A stretch of DNA of 64,000 nt from Streptomyces qaidamensis. Its GTDB lineage: Bacteria > Actinomycetota > Actinomycetes > Streptomycetales > Streptomycetaceae. Each line of letters opens with the position of its first letter. Position 1 is the stretch's first letter. Below the pieces are notes generated by a model. That model worked only from the letters and a program-made list of their open reading frames with translations. It was not told where the DNA came from and made no database searches. The position numbers and the translations under genes were made by a program. Positions 16,974 through 25,691 of the stretch are shown here, one piece after another. The stretch lies in the NCBI RefSeq assembly GCF_001611795.1, contig NZ_CP015098.1, positions 1,364,001-1,428,000 on the forward strand, given 5' to 3'.

Positions 16974-17747
16974 CTAGGGGGCGGCGCCCTGCACCGGCCG
17001 CTGGGCCGAAGCGGACGCCGCGCGTTCTCCCGCCGTCGGCGACAGCGCGACGAAGGCCGAGGTCAGGAAGAGATAGGAGCCGAGGCCGACGGCGAGGGGG
17101 AAGATGAACTGCATCGCCGTGGCCCCCGGCAGGACCTCCGCCGAGGGCGTGACGCGCACGCCCACCGCGAACATCCCGGTGTAGTGCATGCTGCTGACGG
17201 CCGCTCCCATGATCAGGGAGGCGATGGTGACCGCCACGGGCGACTTGATGTTGAGGGCCGCCCACAGGGCCGCCGTGGCCGCCACGACGGCGATCAGGAC
17301 GGAGAGCCCGACGAGCAGCGGGTCGTAGGTCACGTCACCGTGCAGCCGGACGGCCGCCATGCCCAGGTAGTGCATGCTGGCGACGCCGATGCCGGTGGTG
17401 AGCCCGCCGACGATCAGGGCCCGGCCGCGGTCCCTGCCGTAGCCGACGGCGAAGACGCCGGCGCAGACGACGACCATGGCGACGAGCAGGCTCAGCAGGG
17501 TGAGCGGCACGTCGTAGCGGATGTCGGTACCGGCGACGCCGAAGCCGAGCATCGCCACGAAGTGCATGGTCCAGATGCCGGTGCCGATCGCCGAGGCGGC
17601 GGTGACGAGCCAGTTGCGGCGCGAGCGCCCGGTGGTGGCGAGCGCGCGGACGGTGCAGCGCAGACCGAGCGCGGCGCCTATGCAGGCCATCACGTACGAC
17701 AGTGCGGGGGTCAGCCACCCCAGGGCTGCGTGGTCCAGGTGTCCCAT
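16974..17747 (-). CDS. MHYT-domain integral membrane sensor
   Basis: 257 residues with seven predicted helices and three MHYT motifs: TMHFVAM (about residue 60), SMHYLGM (about 124) and SMHYTGM (about 186). The known MHYT family places these motifs near the outer membrane face and proposes copper-mediated sensing of O2, CO or NO. Unlike many members, no GGDEF/EAL or kinase domain is attached; the protein ends with a short Ala-rich tail. It lies upstream of the conservon on the same strand with a 313-bp gap, so joint transcription is uncertain. Confidence 0.92.
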   Translation of the reverse strand: MGHLDHAALGWLTPALSYVMACIGAALGLRCTVRALATTGRSRRNWLVTAASAIGTGIWTMHFVAMLGFGVAGTDIRYDVPLTLLSLLVAMVVVCAGVFAVGYGRDRGRALIVGGLTTGIGVASMHYLGMAAVRLHGDVTYDPLLVGLSVLIAVVAATAALWAALNIKSPVAVTIASLIMGAAVSSMHYTGMFAVGVRVTPSAEVLPGATAMQFIFPLAVGLGSYLFLTSAFVALSPTAGERAASASAQRPVQGAAP

Positions 17748-17860
17748 GGCCCCGGGACGCTAGACCCGGCAGGGGCGCGCGGACGGGGCGCATTCGAAAG
17801 GTGTTGGAATATGACTCAAGGGTGCACCGGAACGATCGGGTCACGCTCGAACGTGTGCGC

Positions 17861-18060
17861 TGAGGCGTCATTCGCACCGGTGAGGCGTCATTCGCACCTG
17901 TGAGACGTGATGCGCACCTGTGAGACGTGATGCGCACCGGTGAGATGTGATCCGTAACAGTGAGACGTGATCCATGACAGTGAGACGTGATCGTACCGGC
18001 GGGACGCGGTCCGTGCCGCTGAAGCCTCCTCCCTGCCGGTGAGGCGGCAGCCGTGCCGGT
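17861..18060. repeat. 20-bp tandem repeat (seven good and about four decayed copies)
   Basis: Six successive units start exactly every 20 bp at 17861, 17881, 17901, 17921, 17941 and 17961, with consensus TGAGACGTGATGCGCACCGG. A seventh (17981) is 19 bp long. Units from about 18000 to 18060 are degenerate. The array fills most of the 330-bp gap between the divergent MHYT and methyltransferase genes and ends 18 bp before the methyltransferase start. The remaining 113 bp next to the MHYT gene has an AT-richer patch (17795-17820) that may hold its promoter. Confidence 0.9.
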
Positions 18061-18077
18061 GCGGAATCATGCAGGAC

Positions 18078-18677
18078 ATGAGCGACGAGCAGACGCGTGT
18101 TCAGGAGTTCTTCACCGCCCGCGCCGCCGACTGGGACAGCCGGTTCCCCGATGACGGTCCCGCCTACGCCGCCGCCGTCGCCGAGCTCGGACTGCGGGCG
18201 GGTGACCGGGTGCTCGACGCGGGGTGCGGCACCGGCCGCGCCCTGCCGCCGCTGCGAGCCGCCGTGGGGGCCTCGGGAGTGGTCCTCGGTGCCGACCTCA
18301 CGCCCGCCATGCTGCGGGAGGCCGTACGGGCCGGCCGGGACCGTGACGGGCAGTTGCTGCTCACGGATGTCGCCGTGCTGCCCCTGCGCTCTCGGTCGCT
18401 GGACGCCGTGTTCGGGGCGGGCCTCATCTCGCACCTCGAAAGCCCGGCCGAGAACCTCCGGGAACTGGCGCGCGTGGTGCGCCCGGGTGGTGTGCTGGCG
18501 CTGTTCCACCCGATCGGCAGGGCGGCTCTCGCGGCACGTCACGGCCGCTCGATCACCCCGGACGACCTGCGCGCCGAGCCCAACCTCCGTCTGCTGCTGG
18601 CAGGTTCCGGGTGGCGCCTGACGTCCTACGTCGACGAGGACTCCCGTTTCCTGGCGCTCGCCGAGCGCGAGGACTGA
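18078..18677 (+). CDS. Class I SAM-dependent methyltransferase
   Basis: 199 residues from ATG 18078; ATG 18069 is an alternative, and neither has a strong SD. The SAM-binding motif I is VLDAGCGTGRALPPL, followed by GADLTPAMLREA (acidic loop), LLTDVAVLPLRSRSLDAVFGAGLISHL (motif II region) and LARVVRPGGVLALFHP (motif III). The protein is short, with no accessory substrate domain, and the C-terminus resembles UbiE-like small-molecule methyltransferases. The substrate is unknown. A 20-bp tandem repeat lies directly upstream. Confidence 0.85.
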   Translation: MSDEQTRVQEFFTARAADWDSRFPDDGPAYAAAVAELGLRAGDRVLDAGCGTGRALPPLRAAVGASGVVLGADLTPAMLREAVRAGRDRDGQLLLTDVAVLPLRSRSLDAVFGAGLISHLESPAENLRELARVVRPGGVLALFHPIGRAALAARHGRSITPDDLRAEPNLRLLLAGSGWRLTSYVDEDSRFLALAERED

Positions 18678-18686
18678 GGCACCGCG

Positions 18687-19586
18687 TCACCCGGCCTCGG
18701 CGTCCGCAGCCGGGTGACGCACGGGACAGCCCCGGACGCCGGGGACCGGGCGGGTGCCCAGGTCGGCGATCCGGTAGCCGTACGGGTAGCCCTTGATCTC
18801 CCAGTTCTGGCGCGCGAAGTGCGGGGCGCGCCGGGGCGGCAGCAGGCGGACGGCGCGGCCCCGCAGCCGCACCGCTCGACGCACCCACGCGCGCGTGGTG
18901 GCATGCGGCGGGGTGTAGCGGAAGGCGCGCAGCAGCGAGTCGTCGAGCAGGGCGAGGGTCGTGGTGCGCAGCAGGGGTGCGAGCGGGCCGGGGTACCAGG
19001 AGGCCATCAGGTCGAGTGTGGCGTCCGAGACGCGCCGGGCGTCCGCGTCCCAGGCGAAGTGGGCGGCCTCGTAGGTGTCGAGGCAGGTCTCGAACTCCTC
19101 GTAGGTCCCGGGGATGTCCTTGATCCCCATGTGCCGGCCCAGGGCGCGGTAGTGGACGGCGCTCGCGACGGTCTCGTGGCGTGACATCCTGCGCCAGCCG
19201 TAGGCGTCGATCCACCGTTTGGGCATCACGACGAAGGTGCACAGCACGTAGCGCATGTCGTCGTCGCTGATGTCGTAGCTGCGGTGCATCTGATTGATGC
19301 GGCGGATCGCCGTCCTGCCCTCGTCGCTGCCAAAGCCGTGCTCGACGATGGTGTCCAGGAGCAGCGAGGTGTCGTCGTAGCGCTTCTGCGTCCGGTCCGT
19401 GAGCTCCGCCGTGCGCGCCAGCAGCCGGCCGATGCCCGGGACGGCGTAGGTGCGGTACAGGGCCAGCTCCAGGGCGCGTGTGAAGTCCCAGGGAAACTCG
19501 TACGCCACGCTGAGCCGGTAGATCTCGGTAGCCTCGTCGTACGGGTCCATCCGGCGGATCTGTTCGAGCCGCGCGAAGCGCTTCAC
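18687..19586 (-). CDS. Oxygenase MpaB family protein (DUF2236)
   Basis: 299 residues from GTG 19586 (VKRFARLEQIRRMDP), preceded by AAGGGGG; a TTG at 19619 would add 11 residues. The all-helical MpaB/rubber-oxygenase fold is suggested by EIYRLSVAYEFPWDFTRALELALYRTYAVPGIGRLL, the His-containing INQMHRSYDI and SRHETVASAVHYRALGRHMGI, and FETCLDTYEAAHF. Relatives are heme-dependent oxygenases (latex-clearing, MpaB). The substrate here is unknown. Convergent with the methyltransferase gene (9-bp gap). Confidence 0.85.
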   Translation of the reverse strand: MKRFARLEQIRRMDPYDEATEIYRLSVAYEFPWDFTRALELALYRTYAVPGIGRLLARTAELTDRTQKRYDDTSLLLDTIVEHGFGSDEGRTAIRRINQMHRSYDISDDDMRYVLCTFVVMPKRWIDAYGWRRMSRHETVASAVHYRALGRHMGIKDIPGTYEEFETCLDTYEAAHFAWDADARRVSDATLDLMASWYPGPLAPLLRTTTLALLDDSLLRAFRYTPPHATTRAWVRRAVRLRGRAVRLLPPRRAPHFARQNWEIKGYPYGYRIADLGTRPVPGVRGCPVRHPAADAEAG

Positions 19587-19684
19587 CGTGCCGTCCCCCT
19601 TCTGCCACAGGTTCTCCAACTTTACGTTGGTGGCGAGGAGATGAACGACCAGGTACGGCAGGTGCGCAGGGGAAGGTGGTCAGC

Positions 19685-19981
19685 ATGTGGGGCAGGTTCC
19701 GCAAAGCCGGGGGAAGGGTCGCCGATGCCTTGCGAACGGAGCAGAAGGCCGGTGAGGACACGCGTCCGCACAATCTTTTCGAGGCCGCGGCTACCTATGT
19801 CACGGCCTGCGCGGACGACGACCAGGCGCGGGCCGACGAGGCGGCGGGCTGGGTGTCGCCGGAGGCCCTTTCGTTCGGCGTGAACGAGCTGGCCTGCCGC
19901 GCCGTGATCGCGCTCGCCCGGGAACGCGGCGAGTCGCCGGGGGCCGTGGCCCGCGACTTGCTGGGGCTGCGGGCGGCGTGA
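19685..19981 (+). CDS. Small conserved hypothetical protein
   Basis: 98 residues from ATG 19685, with GAAGG 8 nt upstream. The helical sequence is MWGRFRKAGGRVADALRTEQ, then NLFEAAATYVTACADDDQARADEAAGWVSPEALSFGVNELACRAVIALARERGESPGAVARDLLGL. It is soluble and mildly acidic, with a basic N-terminus. I recognise no domain; this length and style recur in Streptomyces genomes as uncharacterised proteins. Confidence 0.7.
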   Translation: MWGRFRKAGGRVADALRTEQKAGEDTRPHNLFEAAATYVTACADDDQARADEAAGWVSPEALSFGVNELACRAVIALARERGESPGAVARDLLGLRAA

Positions 19982-20116
19982 TGCACACCGGCTGGCGGGC
20001 CGATTCGCCCCGTCCGCCGGAAAACTGCAGGTCCGCGAGCGCATGCGAGGCAGTGACAAGGGGCTTGCGGGCGCACTAGGGTGCGCGCCGGTGGACGAAC
20101 CGATGGGGAGGCTGGG

Positions 20117-20980
20117 ATGGCCGGGACGGACGAGGAAGCCGTCGCCGCCGAGGACGATGCGCTCTATGTGCTGACGGCGGTGTTGCTGACGCCGGCGAAG
20201 TTCCCGAGCGTGCTGGGCGACGACTACCCCGAGGCATGCGCGGCGCTCGGTCTCGCACCCCTCGCCGACGGGTACGGCCTGGTACTCGGCCAGGACGGCG
20301 AGGGTGCCCGGTGGACGGTGGCCATCGACGACGTCTCGCTGGTGGCCGTCGCGATCGCGTCCTGGGACTGCGGCATGGAGTACGAGCTGTCGCCCGACGA
20401 GCGCACGGTCGTCGCGGCCCTGCCCGGCTGGCCTCTCGCGGTCGCCGTCGCGGCCCCCGGGGTGCCCGCGCCGCACGATCCGGACCCGGAGGCCGACGAC
20501 CGGCCCCCGCTGGCTCCACCGGATACGACCGTGTGGGGCCCGGCCCAGCGGCGCCTGGGCGCCGACGAGATCGCACTGCAGTGGGCGACGTGGCGGGAGC
20601 AGATCGACGACGCGGAGTTCCCGACGGGGGCGACCGCGGGGGCGACCTCCGACGACGAGGGCGGGACGGCCGACGGTCCGGACGGACGCGGGGAGAGCGG
20701 GCAGAAGGGTGGCCACAGTGGCATCCGGCGCGTCCTCGCGGAGGTACGCACCTATATCGACACGCCGCCGCCACTGGGCCGGGTCCGGTCGTCCTTCGCG
20801 CCGGGCGACGCCCGGACCCTGCGGGCCGACGGTCCGGGCTGGTCGCTCGTCGCCAGGACCGACGACATCGCTTTCGTGCTGCTCGACGAGGAACCCGGCG
20901 AGGTCCTGCCGGTGGGCCGGGGGCCGGAACTGCCGGGTCTCCTCGAGGCACTGGACAAGATGGCCGTACGGCCGAACTGA
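20117..20980 (+). CDS. Hypothetical acidic protein
   Basis: 287 residues from ATG 20117, with GGGGAGG 5 nt upstream. The N-terminal 110 residues look folded (DALYVLTAVLLTPAKFPSVLG...WTVAIDDVSLVAVAIASWDCGMEYEL). A Pro/Asp-rich linker and a Gly/Asp low-complexity stretch follow (about 175-205). The C-terminal part (IRRVLAEVRTYIDTPPPLGRVRSSF...ALDKMAV) ends the protein. No known domain or membrane segment was recognised. It is followed by small hairpin repeats. Confidence 0.65.
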   Translation: MAGTDEEAVAAEDDALYVLTAVLLTPAKFPSVLGDDYPEACAALGLAPLADGYGLVLGQDGEGARWTVAIDDVSLVAVAIASWDCGMEYELSPDERTVVAALPGWPLAVAVAAPGVPAPHDPDPEADDRPPLAPPDTTVWGPAQRRLGADEIALQWATWREQIDDAEFPTGATAGATSDDEGGTADGPDGRGESGQKGGHSGIRRVLAEVRTYIDTPPPLGRVRSSFAPGDARTLRADGPGWSLVARTDDIAFVLLDEEPGEVLPVGRGPELPGLLEALDKMAVRPN

Positions 20981-20984
20981 GCCG

Positions 20985-21095
20985 GTTCGGCCGTGCCGAG
21001 CATCACGATCGCCGACTGCAGCGAACTCCCGCCTGGACAGGGTTCGGCCGCGCCGAGCACGTTCAGCCCTGCCGAGCTTGTTCGGCCTGGCCGCT
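20985..21095. repeat. Imperfect palindromic repeats (TTCGGCC-like) after the hypothetical gene
   Basis: Four related units of about 16-18 bp occur after the stop of the 287-residue protein. The two best have the hairpin core TCGGC-CGY-GCCGA. They may act as terminator or mRNA-end hairpins. No gene lies in 20981-21148. Confidence 0.5.
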
Positions 21096-21148
21096 GCGGT
21101 GCGGACGGGCCCAGGTCGCTGCGGGCCGGGCAGCCCCGGGTCTGCGCC

Positions 21149-21331
21149 TCAGCGGCCGAGCTCCTTGCGGGTGGCGCGGCGCAGCCTGCGCCGCTGCGAC
21201 GGGTCCAGCGTGAGGTACGCGGCGGCCGGGACTCCCAGGATGATCAGGAGCGATGCCCACCAGGGCAGCCAGATCAGCAGGATGAGCCCGACCGCCACAC
21301 CGCCTGCGGCGATCTTGGCGTTCTTCGACAT
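21149..21331 (-). CDS. Small two-helix membrane protein
   Basis: 60 residues from ATG 21331, with AAGGAGG about 8 nt upstream. MSKNAKIAAGGVAVGLILLIWLPWWASLLIILGVPAAAYLTL gives one or two closely spaced membrane helices, and the C-terminus is strongly basic (RRRLRRATRKEL). No family assigned. Positive-inside prediction puts the C-terminus in the cytoplasm. It is divergent from the SNF2 helicase gene. Confidence 0.7.
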   Translation of the reverse strand: MSKNAKIAAGGVAVGLILLIWLPWWASLLIILGVPAAAYLTLDPSQRRRLRRATRKELGR

Positions 21332-21409
21332 GACTGTCGCCTCCTTCGCGGCCAGTGCCGCTCTCTGTCTCGAAAACGGACCTGCGTTCACTGCGGTTCC
21401 GGACCGCGA

Positions 21410-21455
21410 CCCTGAGACATCCCTGAGGTACACCCCTGACGCACCCCTGAGACCT
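21410..21455. repeat. Short CCTGAG repeats between divergent genes
   Basis: CCTGAG/CCTGAC occurs four times at 11-13-bp spacing (21411, 21422, 21435, 21446) in the 158-bp gap between the small membrane protein and the SNF2 helicase. Confidence 0.45.
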
Positions 21456-21489
21456 CCATGGTGACTCAGCTCACAGCCCAGCCATACCC

Positions 21490-24420
21490 ATGCGCACCGG
21501 AAGTGCTGTACTCTCGGCGACTCCGCCCTCACTAGTCAAATTTGAGGAATCAGCCATAGCCGAGCATCCGACTCCCCCGGCACCCTCCTCCGACATCTCC
21601 GAACTGGCTCTCTGCCACTCCGTGTTCCTGCCCGGCGACCCCCCACGCACCGGGAGTGTCGCCTTCTGGCGGCCCGACGGAGCTGCACCTCCGCCAGTGG
21701 CCTCCTCGTCCGCCGCGGACCTGACCGTCGTCGTGCCGCATGACGGCGGGGTCAGGGAAGCGAGCGTGCCCGCCGTCGTGGCGCCGGCGCGCACGGCCCT
21801 GCCCGTCCTCATGCGCGCGCGTGCCGGCGGGCAGGGACACCGCTCCACCGTCTTCTGGGGCGCGGCGGCGCTGCACGCCCTGCACCTCGTCGCGCGCGGA
21901 CTGCTGCTGCCGGGGCTGTCACCGGGCGACCACGACGCCTGGCGCGCGGGCCCGCTGAGCGCCCAGGACATCGAGGACCTGCGCCGCCTCGCCGCCGCGA
22001 TGCCGCCCGAGGCGCACGCCGCGCCCCTGGCAGGTGCCGGGTCGCTGCGGCTGCCCGACCCGGAGCAGCTCCTGCGCGCCTTCCTCGACGCGGTCGCCGA
22101 CACTCTGCCGCGCTCCCCCGCCGCTCCGCTGGTGACGGGCGGTCCCGCCTATGCGGCACCGGAGCCGGTGCGGCTGCCCGAGCAGCGCGCCTGGGCCGCC
22201 GATGTCGCGGCGGGCCACGACGCGGGCGTACGGCTGTCGCTGCGGATCGAGGCGGACGGCTTGACGGACGCGGCGGACGACGGCACGGACGTGACGTTCC
22301 GGGCCGTGCTGCAGGTGCACAGCGTCAGCGATCCGGCGCTCGTCGCGGACGCCGCGGACGTCTGGGCCGGCACCGGGGGCGAGGCCTTCGGTCCGCGGGC
22401 GCGGATGGACGCACTGCTCGCCCTGCGCCGGGCGGCCCGGGCCTGGGCCCCGCTCACCCCCCTGCTGTCCGCGGCCGTGCCGGACGCGGCCGAACTGGCC
22501 GACGAGGAGGTCACCGAGCTCCTCGGGGCGGGCGCCCTCGCACTGAGCGCGGCCGGGGTCGACGTGCACTGGCCGAAGGGGCTGTCCCGTGAGCTCAGCA
22601 CGCGCGCGGACGTGGGGCCTTCCGACGACGGACCGGAATCCGGCGCGACCGTCGCGGCCATGCCGTCGTTCCTGTCCGCCGACGCACTGCTCGCCTTCAC
22701 GTGGTCGTTCGCCGTGGATGACAGGCGGCTGGACCGTGAAGAGCTGGACCGCCTGGCCGAGGCGAAGCGCCCGGTGGTACGGCTGCGCGACCAGTGGGTC
22801 CTGATCGACCCTCAGGAGGCGCGCCTGGCACGCTCCCGGCAGGACCGCAAGGTGACTCCGGTGGACGCCCTGGGCGCGGCCCTGACGGGCTGGGCGGAGG
22901 TGGACGGCCGCCGGGTCGAGGTGCGGCCCACCGGGTGGCTGGCGGCCCTCCGGGAGCGGCTCGCGGATCCGGAGGCGCAGCAGGCCGTGGAGCAGCCGCC
23001 CGCCCTCGCCGCCACCCTGCGGGACTACCAGCGGCGAGGCCTGAACTGGCTCGCCGGTATGACGTCGCTGGGCCTTGGTTGCTGTCTCGCCGACGACATG
23101 GGGCTGGGCAAGACGATCACCCTGATCGCGCTGCACCTGCACCGGCAAACCGACGCCGGGTCCGCCGGACCCACCCTGGTGGTCTGCCCGACGTCCCTGA
23201 TGGGCAACTGGCAGCGGGAGATCGAACGGTTCGCGCCCGGCACACCCGTTCGGCGCTTCCACGGGGCGCGGCGCGGCCTGGACGGGCTCGCGGACGGGGA
23301 GTTCGTGCTCACCACGTACGGCACGATGCGCCTGGACGCGCCCCGGCTCGCCGGGGTGCCGTGGGGCATGCTCGTTGCGGACGAGGCCCAGCACGTGAAG
23401 AACCCGTACTCCTCGACGGCGCGGGAGCTGCGTTCCATCGGCGCACGCGCGCGTGTGGCGCTCACCGGCACCCCGGTGGAGAACAACCTGTCGGAGCTGT
23501 GGGCGATCCTCGACTGGACGACCCCGGGGCTGCTGGGCCGGCTCGGCACCTTCCGCAGGCGGTACGCGGAAGCCGTCGAGGGCGGTCAGGACCCGGCCGC
23601 GGCCGACCGGCTGGCCAGGCTCGTACGTCCGTTCCTGCTGCGCCGCCACAAGTCGGACCCCGGGATCGCGCCCGAGCTGCCGCCGAAGACGGAGACCGAT
23701 CACGCGGTCTCGCTCACCCAGGAGCAGGCGGCGCTGTACGAAGCCGTGGTGCGTGAGGCGCTCGCGGAGATCTCCGGCGCCGGCAGTATGGCCCGGCGGG
23801 GCCTGATCGTGAAGCTGCTGACCGGTCTCAAGCAGATCTGCAACCACCCGGCGCAGTACCTCAAGGAGGAGCGGCCGGTGATCTCGGGGCGCTCCGGGAA
23901 GCTGGAGTTGCTGGACGAGCTGCTCGGCACGATCCTCGCTGAGCGAGCGGGCGTGCTGGTGTTCACGCAGTACGTGCAGATGGCTCGCCTCCTCGAACGG
24001 CACCTCGCCGCCCGCGGCACGCCCTCGCAGTTCCTCCACGGGGGGACGTCGGTCGCCGAGCGCGAGGCCATGGTGCGGCGCTTCCAGGACGGCGAAGTGC
24101 CGGTGTTCCTGTTGTCGTTGAAGGCGGCGGGCACCGGGTTGAACCTCACCCGGGCCGAGCATGTCGTGCACTACGACCGCTGGTGGAACCCCGCCGTCGA
24201 GGCGCAGGCGACCGACCGCGCGTACCGCATCGGCCAGACCCGGCCCGTGCAGGTGCACCGGATCGTCGCGGAGGGAACGATCGAGGACCGCATCGCCGAA
24301 CTGCTGCTGCGCAAGCGGGAACTGGCGGACGCGGTCCTGGGCGCCGGCGAGGCGGCGCTCACGGAACTGACGGACGCGGAACTGGCGGATCTGGTCGAAC
24401 TGCGAGGGGGCCTGCGATGA
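21490..24420 (+). CDS. SNF2-family DEAD/DEAH-box helicase
   Basis: 976 residues if started at ATG 21490. The N-terminal 500 residues contain the bacterial SNF2-associated region (FLSADALLAFTWSFAVDDRRLDREEL...VRLRDQWVLID). The motor follows: LRDYQRRGLNWLAGM, DDMGLGKT (motif I), LVVCPTSLMGNWQREI, DEAQ (II, for DEAH), LTGTPVENNLSELWAI (III), VLVFTQYVQMARLLERHL, LSLKAAGTGLNLTRAEHV (V) and ATDRAYRIGQTRPVQVHR (VI). It is a Swi2/Snf2 DNA translocase. It is coupled to a SWIM zinc-finger protein gene, a pairing seen widely in bacteria with unclear role. ATG 21490 lacks an SD; see finding on the start. Confidence 0.93.
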   Translation: MRTGSAVLSATPPSLVKFEESAIAEHPTPPAPSSDISELALCHSVFLPGDPPRTGSVAFWRPDGAAPPPVASSSAADLTVVVPHDGGVREASVPAVVAPARTALPVLMRARAGGQGHRSTVFWGAAALHALHLVARGLLLPGLSPGDHDAWRAGPLSAQDIEDLRRLAAAMPPEAHAAPLAGAGSLRLPDPEQLLRAFLDAVADTLPRSPAAPLVTGGPAYAAPEPVRLPEQRAWAADVAAGHDAGVRLSLRIEADGLTDAADDGTDVTFRAVLQVHSVSDPALVADAADVWAGTGGEAFGPRARMDALLALRRAARAWAPLTPLLSAAVPDAAELADEEVTELLGAGALALSAAGVDVHWPKGLSRELSTRADVGPSDDGPESGATVAAMPSFLSADALLAFTWSFAVDDRRLDREELDRLAEAKRPVVRLRDQWVLIDPQEARLARSRQDRKVTPVDALGAALTGWAEVDGRRVEVRPTGWLAALRERLADPEAQQAVEQPPALAATLRDYQRRGLNWLAGMTSLGLGCCLADDMGLGKTITLIALHLHRQTDAGSAGPTLVVCPTSLMGNWQREIERFAPGTPVRRFHGARRGLDGLADGEFVLTTYGTMRLDAPRLAGVPWGMLVADEAQHVKNPYSSTARELRSIGARARVALTGTPVENNLSELWAILDWTTPGLLGRLGTFRRRYAEAVEGGQDPAAADRLARLVRPFLLRRHKSDPGIAPELPPKTETDHAVSLTQEQAALYEAVVREALAEISGAGSMARRGLIVKLLTGLKQICNHPAQYLKEERPVISGRSGKLELLDELLGTILAERAGVLVFTQYVQMARLLERHLAARGTPSQFLHGGTSVAEREAMVRRFQDGEVPVFLLSLKAAGTGLNLTRAEHVVHYDRWWNPAVEAQATDRAYRIGQTRPVQVHRIVAEGTIEDRIAELLLRKRELADAVLGAGEAALTELTDAELADLVELRGGLR

Positions 24421-25691
24421 CTCGGCACGATGGGGACATGGAACGCACCTTCGCCGCGCTGCCACCCGCGCACGGGCGGGGCTTCGCCGAGACCTGGTGG
24501 GGCCAGGCCTGGCTGAAGGCCCTGGAGGGCACGGCGCTGGACACCAAGCAGCTCAAGACGGGCCGCCGGCTTGCCCGCGCGGGCGCTGTCGGGGCGGTGT
24601 CGGTGCGTCCGGGGCGGCTGACAGCCGTCGTCCAGGACCCCGACGGTTCGGCGCACCGGGCCGACGTGCTGCTGGAGGAGCTCTCACCCGGGCAGTGGGA
24701 CCGCTTCCTGGACATGACGGCGGAACGGGCCGGTCATGTGGCGGCGCTGCTGGACCGGGAGATGCCGCCGCACCTGGTCGAGGACGCGGCCGACGCGGGC
24801 GTCGAACTGCTGCCCGGTCTGGGCGACCTGGAGCCGGAGTGCGACTGCGAGGCCTGGGACCACTGCGGGCACACGGCGGCCCTCTGCTACCAGGTGGCAC
24901 GGTTGCTGGACCAGGACCCGTTCGTGCTGCTGCTGATGCGCGGACGCGACGAAACCGCCCTGCTGGAGGACCTGCAGGCGCGCAGCGGGGCCTCGGCGGT
25001 GAGCTCCTGCGGGCCGGAGGGCGTGGACGCGGCCGAGGCGTACGCCGCCGGTGACATCCTGCCGCCGCTCCCGGACCTGCCCGGACTCCCCGGTGCACCC
25101 GGCCTTCCGCCGTCCCTGGACACCGATACACCCCCTGCCCCCGGCATCGACCCGGCCGCGCTGGCGTTCCTGGCCGCGCGGACGGCCGCAGGGGCGCACC
25201 GCCTGCTCGCGGAGGCGCTCCGGGGCACCGCCCACGAGGAGTTGACGGCGGCGCAGGACGCCGTGCGGCTGGCCGCGGGCGCCCCCGGCCGGGAGATGAA
25301 CGACCGGCTCGCCGACGGGTCGGGGCGTGGGCGTGAGGGGCTGGCGACGGCCGTGCGCGCCTGGCGTCACGGCGGGACGGCCGCACTCTCCGTCCTGGAC
25401 GAGGAGTGGCGTGTGGAGGGCGAGACGCTCGCACGCGCGTGTGCCGCCCTTGAGTCGGCCTGGGACACCGCCGAACGGCCGGAGCTGCGGCCGCGGGGCA
25501 ACCGGTGGACGGTCGCCGGTGCGCCGGTCCAGCTGCGCCTCGGCCGGGACGGCCGCTGGTGGCCCTACCGCAAGAAGCGCGGCCGCTGGCTGCCCGCGGC
25601 AGGCCCGGCCAAGGATCCGGCGACGGCACTGGCCTCCGTGACGGGCCCGGCGTCGGCGGAACCCGCCCCCGAAGAAGGGAACTCCCTGTGA
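24417..25691 (+). CDS. SWIM zinc-finger protein
   Basis: 424 residues from ATG 24417, which overlaps the SNF2 stop (ATGA); ATG 24438 is an alternative. The SWIM motif CxCx(n)CxH appears as CDCEAWDHCGH (about residues 142-152), followed by a helical AALCYQVARLLDQDPFVLL. The N-terminus FAETWWGQAWLKALE is typical of bacterial SWIM proteins next to SNF2 helicases. A Pro/Leu-rich linker (about 215-240) leads to a helical C-terminal domain. SWIM domains are predicted to bind DNA or protein, so it is probably a partner of the helicase. Confidence 0.9.
   Translation: MTRHDGDMERTFAALPPAHGRGFAETWWGQAWLKALEGTALDTKQLKTGRRLARAGAVGAVSVRPGRLTAVVQDPDGSAHRADVLLEELSPGQWDRFLDMTAERAGHVAALLDREMPPHLVEDAADAGVELLPGLGDLEPECDCEAWDHCGHTAALCYQVARLLDQDPFVLLLMRGRDETALLEDLQARSGASAVSSCGPEGVDAAEAYAAGDILPPLPDLPGLPGAPGLPPSLDTDTPPAPGIDPAALAFLAARTAAGAHRLLAEALRGTAHEELTAAQDAVRLAAGAPGREMNDRLADGSGRGREGLATAVRAWRHGGTAALSVLDEEWRVEGETLARACAALESAWDTAERPELRPRGNRWTVAGAPVQLRLGRDGRWWPYRKKRGRWLPAAGPAKDPATALASVTGPASAEPAPEEGNSL

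Noticed and set aside
16974-17747. GGDEF/EAL signalling protein
   Set aside because: Only the MHYT membrane part is present; the gene ends without any cytoplasmic enzymatic domain.
17861-18060. CRISPR-like array
   Set aside because: The 20-bp units are head to tail without spacers, so this is a minisatellite.
21919-24465. 848-codon minus-strand frame opposite the SNF2 helicase
   Set aside because: It mirrors the SNF2 gene, whose motifs are complete and in order on the plus strand.
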